A DNA stretch of 64,000 nucleotides from an uncultured Lachnospiraceae bacterium (lineage in GTDB: Bacteria > Bacillota > Clostridia > Lachnospirales > Lachnospiraceae), in NCBI GenBank assembly GCA_947175035.1, contig CAMWLG010000009.1, positions 1-64,000 on the forward strand. The letters run 5' to 3'. The translations under genes and the position numbers were made by a program. The notes under the pieces are model-generated. The model saw only the letters and a list, made by a program, of their open reading frames with translations. It searched no databases and was not told where the DNA came from. Positions within the stretch are counted from its first letter, which is position 1. Every line of letters starts with the position of its first letter. This document shows, one piece after another, positions 29,965 to 38,404 of the stretch.

Positions 29965-30246
29965 TTACAGACTGTCTCCGTCCTCCCATGCGGGTTTTCT
30001 CACAAACCCGATATGATAAGTCACCTTCTCCATCGTCAATTCATGTTCCCCGATCATATAGCGTCCAATCGTGATATCTTTTCCGAGGATGATCCCCTTC
30101 GGATAGTCATTCAAACAGCGGTTTAAAAGCGCTATCTGCTGTTCTTTTGACTGATCCGAAAGGGGATTGTTCGGATTGACGCTGCCCACGGGGACAAGCT
30201 TGACATAATGGATATCTGTCAATTCTGTCTTCTCCCGTTTATCCAT
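29965..30246 (-). CDS. Hypothetical 93-aa protein of the DUF2589 cassette
   Basis: ORF in a tight co-directional array between DUF2589-B and STAS. Confidence 0.7.
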   Translation of the reverse strand: MDKREKTELTDIHYVKLVPVGSVNPNNPLSDQSKEQQIALLNRCLNDYPKGIILGKDITIGRYMIGEHELTMEKVTYHIGFVRKPAWEDGDSL

Positions 30247-30274
30247 ACTCTCTCCGTCTCCTCATGCCCTGCCG

Positions 30275-31360
30275 TCAGCAGGACAAAGCCGTGCTGTACT
30301 CTTCCCTCTTGTCATAGAGTTCCTTTTCCACTGCATTCACCTTCATCTGCGCCACCACCGCACTGTTCTGCGCGCTTACCATAGCGCTATACTTCGCCCC
30401 GGTTGTGGTGACATAGGAATCCACGGAATTATCATCCTTCAATCCCTGCAATGCAAAATCCTGAGAAAGTGCGGACGCACCGGAAGCGCTTTCTGTACTT
30501 TCGGCGGAGTCCGCAAGCATGGAGATGACATCTCCCACCTGATTCTGGAAATCAGCCCAGCTCTGCATCAGCGAATCATATTCCTGCTGATTCTCCTCGG
30601 TGGCGCTGTCCATCAGGGACGCAACCTTCGTGCTGTACAGATTCTGCTGCGACGCGGCACACTTCTTGAATACCATCAGGCGATCTTCCAGATTACTCTT
30701 CGCCGCGTTCAGTCTGGCCTCGATGCCGGATATCTCGCCGCGCAGTTTCTTGAGTTTCTCCGCCTTTGCGCGCGCTGAATTTGATAGTTCCTGACCGTCT
30801 GCACCCTTCAAAGTGCTGCCCACCAGCTCAGGCGCCACGTTTGCCGCCATCATGTCGAGCACTCTCGCCAGACCTTCCGGCGTGCCGTGGTTGGTCGCTC
30901 TCACATCCACATGGTACTTGGCCGAATTGTCGGAACTTCTGGTGTTCTCCTGATGTACACTGACACTTCCACTGATGCTGACCTTGATAGGGCCGATTCC
31001 CAGAGAGCCGGTCAGGCTTGCGCCGACATCCAGCGACTGCTGGGACTTCTCGCTCTGTTTCACCTCCATATCAAAGAGGATGTTTACCTCATCCACCTGG
31101 ATATTCGGTATCGGAACGATTGCCAGCATAGGTACGGCCACCTTCATCTCGTCGAGATTGCTGGTGCCGTCCTCATTTATGCTGCGCTTCTGGTAAGCAA
31201 ATGCGACTGTTCGCAGTTTTCCATTGCCGTCAAAGCCCACACGGTTGATAAAATCCGCCGTGGAATTGGCCAGCATAGTGCTTGCATCCGCTACTGCAGT
31301 AAGGGGGCCGCCGATCAACTGCCCCATATCCAATCCCGCAAATTGTTCTGCAACTGCCAT
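30275..31360 (-). CDS. DUF2589-like protein B, 361 aa with coiled-coil-like C-terminal extension
   Basis: QLIGGPLTAVADASTMLANSTADFINRVGF; VPMLAIVPIPNIQVDEVNILFDMEVK; shares motif with 31602..32468. Confidence 0.8.
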   Translation of the reverse strand: MAVAEQFAGLDMGQLIGGPLTAVADASTMLANSTADFINRVGFDGNGKLRTVAFAYQKRSINEDGTSNLDEMKVAVPMLAIVPIPNIQVDEVNILFDMEVKQSEKSQQSLDVGASLTGSLGIGPIKVSISGSVSVHQENTRSSDNSAKYHVDVRATNHGTPEGLARVLDMMAANVAPELVGSTLKGADGQELSNSARAKAEKLKKLRGEISGIEARLNAAKSNLEDRLMVFKKCAASQQNLYSTKVASLMDSATEENQQEYDSLMQSWADFQNQVGDVISMLADSAESTESASGASALSQDFALQGLKDDNSVDSYVTTTGAKYSAMVSAQNSAVVAQMKVNAVEKELYDKREEYSTALSC

Positions 31361-31378
31361 AATGCTTCACCTCCTTTC

Positions 31379-31627
31379 CTAATATGATTTATTCTTAAAG
31401 CTTGCCAATTTCCTGGCAAACGCTCTAAGCAAAGTAAATAACCTGCTATGTCTTCGAACGGGCGGCTCCACCTTAGTCAAGGTGATCTTTTCCACCCAGA
31501 GCACATCACCTGTCAATTCGCTCTCCATAAGCAGGCGGTAATTCAGCTCATTCTTTAGACGAGTGACATCCGCCTCCACCAGTTGTTGTATCGTGGACGG
31601 ATCACTTGTAGTCATTCTCAAGTCCAT
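31379..31627 (-). CDS. Hypothetical 82-aa basic protein overlapping the 3' end of DUF2589-A
   Basis: ORF overlaps 31602..32468 by 26 bp in an otherwise contiguous operon. Confidence 0.65.
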   Translation of the reverse strand: MDLRMTTSDPSTIQQLVEADVTRLKNELNYRLLMESELTGDVLWVEKITLTKVEPPVRRHSRLFTLLRAFARKLASFKNKSY

Positions 31628-32468
31628 ACAGAATCTCCTTGTTGATAATCTGCTCCTGATATTCCATAATGCGGTTGATAATATTGGACTGTGCCATCAG
31701 ATATCTCTCCTTGTCAAAGTCATAGGTATCCTCCTCAAAGGCATCCATACTAATCTGATGCAGCCGCTCCTGTTCGGCAATCATATCTGCGATTCTCTGG
31801 TGCAGCTGTTTGAGCTTGCCAATCTTGACCCGAAGCCGCTTGGTCTCCTGTATGAGAGCCTTCTGTTCCTCATTGCCAAGGTCGCCGTTGTCGACAACAG
31901 GCGTGGTATCCAACTTCTTCGTCACCTGATTGGTGCTTAAGCTGTCCGTGAGCCGCATGATCCCCTCTGTCGCCGGAATGGAGGAAACCTTTAGTTTATA
32001 AGAAACCTTGGGCAAAAAGTCACTATCCCGCTGAGAAGGGGAACAGATGCGGGCATTGATCTTGGCTTCTCCCGTCTCCTGATTCGTCACCGCCTTCACT
32101 TCCGTGGAAAAGTCAATCTCCGCCTTCTCCACATTCAGATTGGTCATGGGTACAATCGATAACAGCGGCACCTGTAATTGCAGATTGTCAACGCTATAGC
32201 CCTCCTCCGCCTCCGCCCGCACCTGGTCATAGGCAATATTGATATTGTTCAGGTGAATGATTTCCTCCTGTCCGTTCTGTTTGGAGGTTCCCATGCTCCT
32301 GATCGCCTCCACAATATGCTCCCGCAGCTGTTGATTGGATTTTGCCAATGCGTGCAGCGGTGCAAATACCAAATCATCCAACAGGATAAAATCATTATCC
32401 ACGACACCTTCGCCTTTTACCTCTTCCCCTGACAGATTATCTTCCCTTTTGTCCATTCCGTATGGCAT
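31602..32468 (-). CDS. DUF2589-like protein A
   Basis: LDDLVFAPLHALAKSNQQLREHIVEAIRSMG; VPLLSIVPMTNLNVEKAEIDFSTEVK. Confidence 0.78.
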   Translation of the reverse strand: MPYGMDKREDNLSGEEVKGEGVVDNDFILLDDLVFAPLHALAKSNQQLREHIVEAIRSMGTSKQNGQEEIIHLNNINIAYDQVRAEAEEGYSVDNLQLQVPLLSIVPMTNLNVEKAEIDFSTEVKAVTNQETGEAKINARICSPSQRDSDFLPKVSYKLKVSSIPATEGIMRLTDSLSTNQVTKKLDTTPVVDNGDLGNEEQKALIQETKRLRVKIGKLKQLHQRIADMIAEQERLHQISMDAFEEDTYDFDKERYLMAQSNIINRIMEYQEQIINKEILYGLENDYK

Positions 32469-32503
32469 ATGAGCCTCCTTATATTGCTGTTTTTACATGA
32501 TAC

Positions 32504-33181
32504 TTAACCCAAGAATAATGCTCTTTCCTCTTCTCTTCTTCGAACCAGCCCTGCCAGCACCTTGCCGCCACCCTTGTTGTAGTCCAATATTTTCTCGGCA
32601 ATCTCCGCGGCACTCCTGCCCGTCACCAGCTTTTGAAGGCTCCCCGCCCCACAGTTGTAACAAAAAGAGGTCAGGGCATCAAATTGATTCTGGTTGGGCT
32701 GAAATGTCAATTTTCCATTTTGTATGCATTGGTTGACACTGTCTGCGTACTTTGCGAGATCCTTCTGCAAGAGCTCCTTTGCCGCCTCCTTGGAAGGCAG
32801 GGTATCCCCTGGATTGACGCCCGCGGTATGCCCATATCCGATTGTCCACACACCCGCCGGACATTTGTAGGCCTCCAGACGGCATCCCTCGTATTTTGCC
32901 ACCAATTCCACACCCTTGGCAGATATCTGCATCTTGGTTCCGGGTGGGGGAGTTCCTTGGGCAATGGAAACCGCGTCCTTGCCCACAACCTTCAAATACT
33001 TTACATTGACTGGACTGTTGATGCACCTTGTTCTGTCGGTATTTTCATTGATCACTGCCCTGTCGCCGCTCACCGACTTTACAATCCACCTGTCATTCTT
33101 TACCCAGTCCGGCATCTCTTTTCCCGTGTAGTACACAGCACTTTGGGACAATGTTACAATATCTCCTTCTCTGATCTCCAT
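32504..33181 (-). CDS. GH24 phage-type lysozyme with N-terminal SH3-like segment, no signal peptide
   Basis: LVAKYEGCRLEAYKCPAGVWTIGYGHTAGVNPGD ... NQFDALTSFCYNCGAGSL. Confidence 0.92.
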   Translation of the reverse strand: MEIREGDIVTLSQSAVYYTGKEMPDWVKNDRWIVKSVSGDRAVINENTDRTRCINSPVNVKYLKVVGKDAVSIAQGTPPPGTKMQISAKGVELVAKYEGCRLEAYKCPAGVWTIGYGHTAGVNPGDTLPSKEAAKELLQKDLAKYADSVNQCIQNGKLTFQPNQNQFDALTSFCYNCGAGSLQKLVTGRSAAEIAEKILDYNKGGGKVLAGLVRRREEERALFLG

Positions 33182-33190
33182 AAGCCCCTC

Positions 33191-33769
33191 CTACAACAGA
33201 CCGCCTTGACCGCCCATGTTGCCCAGGCCGCCCATCAGTCCCTTTATCATATCCGCATCCGCTTTCACATAGGACATGCCCAGACTCTCCACACACCCGT
33301 GTTTGTCAGTTATTAAGGCAGTTCCGACAAAACCCGCGAACGCAGCACCCTCGGGGATGGAGATGGAGAACGCCTTACCGCCATATGAACCAAAGGGTCC
33401 GTATTTCTTGCCATTGACAGTCTCGATCACCAATTTGCTGATTACCCGGTTGTCATAGTAATTTGCGTCAGACACTCCGGAGATGCTCTTGATATTGTCC
33501 CCGTCGTCCAACATGATCTTGTGTTCCGTACCGCCCTTGGGATTGCCATACACTGTTCCACTGCCGTCCGCATAAATGACGTATATCGCATCTACAATAC
33601 CGCCGCTGCGAACGGCCACTCCCCTTATCTCCTTATTGGAGACCTGGTCATCCTGTAAAGTGTCAAATTTTTTCTTTGTGGAAGAACCTGCTATCTGTGT
33701 GTACTCCGCCTTAATTCCTCCCAACATGTCACCAATAGCCCCCATTTTGTCCATATTATTCTTTCCCAT
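33191..33769 (-). CDS. Jacalin-like lectin domain protein
   Basis: FDTLQDDQVSNKEIRGVAVRSGGIVDAIYVIYADGSGTVYGNPKGGTEHKIMLDDGDNIKSISG ... YGPFGSYGGKAFSISIPEGAAFAGFVGTA. Confidence 0.72.
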   Translation of the reverse strand: MGKNNMDKMGAIGDMLGGIKAEYTQIAGSSTKKKFDTLQDDQVSNKEIRGVAVRSGGIVDAIYVIYADGSGTVYGNPKGGTEHKIMLDDGDNIKSISGVSDANYYDNRVISKLVIETVNGKKYGPFGSYGGKAFSISIPEGAAFAGFVGTALITDKHGCVESLGMSYVKADADMIKGLMGGLGNMGGQGGLL

Positions 33770-33808
33770 AATCCTATACTCCTTTACTCCTTTCTGAAGT
33801 GTTTCCAT

Positions 33809-34390
33809 TTATTGAGCTGAATCCTTTTCCATGGCCGCTGCAACCGCCTGACGAAAACCGTCCATCGTATAGCCGCATTGCATTCCGTTCCACAGGTGAT
33901 CCGGGTCAGCATGTCCCGACGCCATCCCGCGGTTATGTCCCTCCTTGTGGCTGATAATCACTCCATCCTGCAATGGATTCAGGTGATATTGCCTGCAGAG
34001 CCATGCAAACAATTCCACTGCGGTGTCATAGGTGCGCTTCACCACCGCCATCGCTGCCTCCCTGTCCGAGCAGGTAAATCCGGCGCCGCCTGTATACTTG
34101 ATACATCCGGGCTCACACATCTCCACGCCAATATGGGTATTGTTGCCCGAACCACCACAATGGGGCGCACGATAATCCCACGGCAGGGTTTGAAAGACCA
34201 CCCCACTGTTGCCATCGATGAAGCCGTGAATACAGGCACGAGTGTAATCAGGTTTGTCCCACTGCTTGATAAACACCTGTGCATTGGGCTGCGGACACCC
34301 CACGCTGTGAAGCATCAGTCCTTTGACTTCAATCTTTTTCCCTTTTGTGTAATAGGGATTTTGTGTTAAAAAACTTTGTACAATTTCCAT
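33809..34390 (-). CDS. N-acetylmuramoyl-L-alanine amidase (Amidase_2/PGRP type), no signal peptide
   Basis: KGLMLHSVGCPQPNAQVFIKQWDKPDYTRACIHGFIDGNSGVVFQTLPWDYRAPHCGGSGNNTHIGVEMCEP. Confidence 0.9.
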   Translation of the reverse strand: MEIVQSFLTQNPYYTKGKKIEVKGLMLHSVGCPQPNAQVFIKQWDKPDYTRACIHGFIDGNSGVVFQTLPWDYRAPHCGGSGNNTHIGVEMCEPGCIKYTGGAGFTCSDREAAMAVVKRTYDTAVELFAWLCRQYHLNPLQDGVIISHKEGHNRGMASGHADPDHLWNGMQCGYTMDGFRQAVAAAMEKDSAQ

Positions 34391-34418
34391 GTACTTTCCT
34401 CCTCTTTATTTTTTTATT

Positions 34419-34487
34419 GAAACGCGTAGCGGTTTCAATTTGGAACGCGTAGCAGTTTCAATTTGGAACGCAACGCGGTTTCAATCG
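34419..34487. repeat. Three tandem 23-bp hairpin-forming repeats between lytTR and the amidase
   Basis: GAAACGCGTAGCGGTTTCAATTT / GGAACGCGTAGCAGTTTCAATTT / GGAACGCAACGCGGTTTCAATCG. Confidence 0.9.
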
Positions 34488-35152
34488 ATTTCCTTCGGTG
34501 TGTTCATCAGACGCTCTTTGACCGCCATATACTTTTTCACCGGAATCTGAAGCTGCTCTCCATTGTCTAATTCCACAAAACAACGGGCAACCTTATACAC
34601 ATGAGCTGTATTGATAATAAAGCCCCTATGTATCCTGACGAAGGAATCCGACAACGACTTTTCCCAAGAACTTAGATTACCAACGGTTTCAATTACCTCG
34701 TTTCGGCAATGCCATCTCGTGTGATTATGACCCGCTTCCAGATAGAACACATCCATTTCATCCACCAGGTAACAATGTTCTCTTGCATCCCGCAACTCAT
34801 ATTTCTTCCCTGACAGCTTCTCCGAGATATGAAGCAATGCCACCTTGATCCCTTGTTCCCCACAGGTCAACATCACGGAAGCTACACACATTTTTTCTTT
34901 TTTCCGGAAGCTTTCCGTGGTTGTCAACAATCGAAAGGTTCCCACAACCGTCACATACTGCCCTGACTGTAACGCGACCTTGTACCGGTTATGCACTATT
35001 TGATACTTCTGCCTCTCACGCCTGCTATTCTCATTCGGTCGCAGAACATTGTTCCCCAACACAAAACAAGTCTCCGTGTAGAATTTCTTTTCCTGCTGAT
35101 AATAAAGCTCAATCCCCCTCTTTGCCGATTCAATCATCTTTTCCTGCCGCAT
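34481..35152 (-). CDS. LytTR DNA-binding regulator with non-receiver N-terminal domain
   Basis: C-terminal VDEMDVFYLEAGHNHTRWHCRNEVIETVGNLSSWEKSLSDSFVRIHRGFIINTAHVYKV. Confidence 0.87.
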   Translation of the reverse strand: MRQEKMIESAKRGIELYYQQEKKFYTETCFVLGNNVLRPNENSRRERQKYQIVHNRYKVALQSGQYVTVVGTFRLLTTTESFRKKEKMCVASVMLTCGEQGIKVALLHISEKLSGKKYELRDAREHCYLVDEMDVFYLEAGHNHTRWHCRNEVIETVGNLSSWEKSLSDSFVRIHRGFIINTAHVYKVARCFVELDNGEQLQIPVKKYMAVKERLMNTPKEID

Positions 35153-35200
35153 TTAATATCTCCTCTATTTGGCATTTGCTTTTTCTGTCGTTCTTTGTCA

Positions 35201-35229
35201 AATATAGTGAAATAATATTAATGTCGCAA
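35201..35229 (-). promoter_or_regulatory. Candidate promoter of the lytTR cassette
   Basis: TTGCGA (35224-35229), 17-nt spacer, TATATT (35201-35206). Confidence 0.55.
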
Positions 35230-35315
35230 TATATCCGTCTTTTTGACCACTAAGACGGTTTGATTAACCGATTTTAGAAGCTCCCCTGCCATAAAAGAGG
35301 GCATAAATAGGGCAC

Positions 35316-35371
35316 AAAAAAACAGGGCTAAATTCGAGAACGCATTCGCCTAATCTCTGAATTTAGTCCTG
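35316..35371 (-). terminator. Rho-independent terminator downstream of the SDR gene
   Basis: CAGGaCTAAATTC...GAATTTAGcCCTG followed by TTTTTTTG on the minus strand. Confidence 0.75.
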
Positions 35372-35481
35372 CCATATGATTTTATTTTTGAATTCTTATC
35401 ACTTTACCGCCATGGTGAGTATGCTTACCTCATTCTGCATGCTTACCGTGGTTCACAGCTCACAGCGCAGAAGCCTTGCGC

Positions 35482-36282
35482 TTACGGTCTAAGTCCCATG
35501 CCACCTTCCAATGTGATGGTCTCACCACTCATGAACTTAAAGTCAGGGGAAGCCAGTTGAACACAAGCACGTCCAATCTCCTCTTCCACATCACCATAGT
35601 GTCCCATGGGCGGCATCTTCACATTTGCCTTAAACGCATCGGGATAGGACTGCTCAAATTTCTCCAACTGAGCTGTCCAAGCCAAAGGACATACAATATT
35701 TACATTGATTCCGTCCTTGCCCCATTCTGTAGCAGCCACGCGGGTCAGACCACGAATTCCCTCTTTCGCCGCCGCGTATGCGCACTGTCCAAAGTTGCCG
35801 AAGAGACCTGCTCCTGACGCAAAATTGATCACAGAACCCTTCGTCTTAGCCAAATAAGGATAGCATGCCTTCATATAATAGAAGGTCGCATATAAGCCGG
35901 AGTATATCGCCAGATCAAACTGCTCTGTCGTGTGATCCTCCAAAGTCACGCCGGAAGCAGACGCCTGTGCATTGTTGATCAGCACATGGATATCTCCAAA
36001 AGTATCTATCGCCTGCTTGATCACATTCTGCACCACAGACTCATTGTCCGCACCCGCATTGACATCCGCCTGCACTGTCAGAACCTTGATGCCATACAGT
36101 CTCTCAAGCTCTTCCTTCGCGTCCTCCAACTTCTGTACATTACGTCCGGTGATCACCAGATTTGCACCTTCTTTTGCATATGCAGTAGCGATACCATAAC
36201 CAATAGAACCACATTTCCCATTGCTCAATGTCGCCTTGCCTGCACCGGTAATAATAGCTGTCTTACCTGTTAAAAATCCCAT
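35482..36282 (-). CDS. SDR family oxidoreductase
   Basis: KTAIITGAGKA..SIGYGIATAYAKEGANLVITGR; YAAAKEGIRGLTRVAATEWGKDGINVN. Confidence 0.9.
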   Translation of the reverse strand: MGFLTGKTAIITGAGKATLSNGKCGSIGYGIATAYAKEGANLVITGRNVQKLEDAKEELERLYGIKVLTVQADVNAGADNESVVQNVIKQAIDTFGDIHVLINNAQASASGVTLEDHTTEQFDLAIYSGLYATFYYMKACYPYLAKTKGSVINFASGAGLFGNFGQCAYAAAKEGIRGLTRVAATEWGKDGINVNIVCPLAWTAQLEKFEQSYPDAFKANVKMPPMGHYGDVEEEIGRACVQLASPDFKFMSGETITLEGGMGLRP

Positions 36283-36326
36283 ATTGTACCTCCTCCAAAA
36301 AATTTATCTCGTTTAGTATACCACAC

Positions 36327-36995
36327 TCAAAAGGATTTGTCAGGACAATCTTGAAAAAAATCCTCGTCAAAAGTCGCATCCGCTGTATATTCCCGCAAAA
36401 CACGGCGAATACATGCACCAGAAAAGCCCTTGCGCGCCAGAAACGCCGCCTGCTTCTGTGTCTCCGCGTAATCCGCAGTCTCCGGATCATATTTGCGTTT
36501 CTCCAGAAGCTTTCTGATCATTTCCTCCTCATCCTGTGCACCGCCCTGCTCCGCCCATGCCTCCCACGCAGCCTGAATCGTTTCCCTGGAAATGCCCTTT
36601 CTCTGCAAATCCTGCTCAATTCTTCGGTGGCTGCGGCTCTGCTCATGACCGCAAATATATTCCCTGGCATAACGCAGATCGTCCGTGTAGTGAAAGGAAG
36701 CCACATAGTCAAGAGCATCCTCGATGATTGAATCAGGATAATGCCCCTGTTCCAGCTTGGCTCTAAGCTGGGCGGTGGTATACTCCCTGCCCTTTAGAAG
36801 ATTCATCGCCCTCAGCTTGGCACGTTTCGGCAAAATCTCTGACATAATCGCATGATATGTCTCCTTCGAGAGCTCCTCCCCCTCCCGTATCCGGTAGCGC
36901 CGAAGCTCCCCCTTGTACAAGACAAAGGCAAACTCCCTGTCAATATAAACCCTGCTTCGTGATTTTGTCAGTTCTTCAATCTGTGTGATCTGCAT
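36327..36995 (-). CDS. recX: Regulatory protein RecX
   Basis: DALDYVASFHYTDDLRYAREYICGHEQSRSHRRIEQDLQRKGIS; adjoins recA. Confidence 0.93.
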   Translation of the reverse strand: MQITQIEELTKSRSRVYIDREFAFVLYKGELRRYRIREGEELSKETYHAIMSEILPKRAKLRAMNLLKGREYTTAQLRAKLEQGHYPDSIIEDALDYVASFHYTDDLRYAREYICGHEQSRSHRRIEQDLQRKGISRETIQAAWEAWAEQGGAQDEEEMIRKLLEKRKYDPETADYAETQKQAAFLARKGFSGACIRRVLREYTADATFDEDFFQDCPDKSF

Positions 36996-38110
36996 TACGC
37001 TTCATCCTGACCCTTTTTCGTTCCGCGGGTCTCCGCCTTCACGGTATCCGTTTTCTCTTTACCGGATTTCTCCGCGCCGGAATTTCCCGCTTCAGATGTG
37101 CTGTCCTCCTTGTTGCCATCCAGTCCAAAATGCGCCCTCACCTTTGCGGTGACCTCCTCACACACAGCCGGATTGTCCTTCAAATACTGTTTGGCATTCT
37201 CGCGCCCCTGGCCGATCTTATTCCCCTCGTAAGCATACCACGCACCGGACTTCACAATCACGTCAATGGAGGCAGCCAGATCCAGAATATCTCCCACCAT
37301 GGAGATTCCCTCTCCAAACATAATATCAAACTCTGCCTCCTTGAAGGGAGGTGCAATCTTATTCTTGACCACCTTCACACGGGTTCGGTTGCCAATGACC
37401 TCGCCGCCCTGTTTCAAAGATTCAATGCGGCGCACATCCAAACGCACGGAAGAATAGAATTTCAGCGCCCGCCCGCCGGTTGTGGTCTCGGGATTCCCGA
37501 ACATCACACCGATCTTCTCACGCAATTGGTTGATAAATACTACAGTACAATTGGACTTGCTGATGATCGCTGTCAGCTTGCGCAGCGCCTGGGACATCAA
37601 ACGCGCCTGCAGACCCACATGGCTGTCCCCCATATCTCCGTCGATCTCCGCTTTAGGCACCAATGCCGCCACCGAGTCAACCACCACGATATCGATCGCC
37701 CCGGAGCGCACCATGGTCTCCGCGATCTCCATAGCCTGTTCTCCGTTATCCGGTTGGGAGATGTAGAGATTGTCGATATCCACACCGATATTCTTGGCAT
37801 ATACAGGGTCAAGTGCATGCTCAGCGTCTATGAAGCCTGCGATCCCGCCTCTCTTTTGCACCTCGGCAATCATGTGCAGTGTCACCGTCGTCTTACCACT
37901 GGACTCCGGCCCATAGATCTCCACGATTCTCCCCTTAGGGATACCCCCCAGTCCCAGTGCAATATCCAGGCTAAGCGATCCTGTTGGAATCGTCTCCACA
38001 TTCATCTGGGCGGAAGGATCACCCAACTTCATCACGGTTCCCTTGCCGTACTGCTTCTCCAACTGACTGATCGCCGCTTCCAGCGCTTTAAGCTTTTCTT
38101 CTTTTTCCAT
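36995..38110 (-). CDS. recA: Recombinase A
   Basis: [68 protein letters not shown]. Confidence 0.98.
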   Translation of the reverse strand: MEKEEKLKALEAAISQLEKQYGKGTVMKLGDPSAQMNVETIPTGSLSLDIALGLGGIPKGRIVEIYGPESSGKTTVTLHMIAEVQKRGGIAGFIDAEHALDPVYAKNIGVDIDNLYISQPDNGEQAMEIAETMVRSGAIDIVVVDSVAALVPKAEIDGDMGDSHVGLQARLMSQALRKLTAIISKSNCTVVFINQLREKIGVMFGNPETTTGGRALKFYSSVRLDVRRIESLKQGGEVIGNRTRVKVVKNKIAPPFKEAEFDIMFGEGISMVGDILDLAASIDVIVKSGAWYAYEGNKIGQGRENAKQYLKDNPAVCEEVTAKVRAHFGLDGNKEDSTSEAGNSGAEKSGKEKTDTVKAETRGTKKGQDEA

Positions 38111-38132
38111 ATCTTAATCTCCTTTTCTCAAG

Positions 38133-38186
38133 GAACAAATGTTCTTATTTATTCATTAGAATAAAACATTTGTTCGATTTTGTCAA
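38133..38186 (-). promoter_or_regulatory. recA promoter with two SOS (LexA)-like boxes
   Basis: TTGACA (38181-38186), 17 nt, TATTCT (38158-38163); GAACATTTGTTC (38133-38144) and GAACAAATGTTT (38164-38175). Confidence 0.85.
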
Positions 38187-38404
38187 CTGCTTTTTTATTT
38201 CTTTAAAAATAATAGCACAATTAAAGTCCATTAAAATTCCCTCAAAGGCATCCCTCCCAATATTTAAATTTGAAAGTCATGATTAATTTGGTGTTTTCGG
38301 CGAAAAGCCAAGATAATAAAGATATGTCACCAACTGAATTAACCATATCACATTCCTTTGAGTTTTGCAAGCATAATATTGCTTAGCATAATCATGCTTG
38401 AACC

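Noticed and set aside
34419-34487. Possible CRISPR-like array (repeat ends in GTTTCAATTT)
   Set aside because: Units are directly adjacent with no unique spacers, there are only three degenerate copies, and no cas genes are present.
29187-35229. Intact prophage
   Set aside because: Lysozyme and amidase are phage-like, but no terminase, portal, capsid, tail, integrase or holin gene is present and the flanks are ordinary chromosomal genes.
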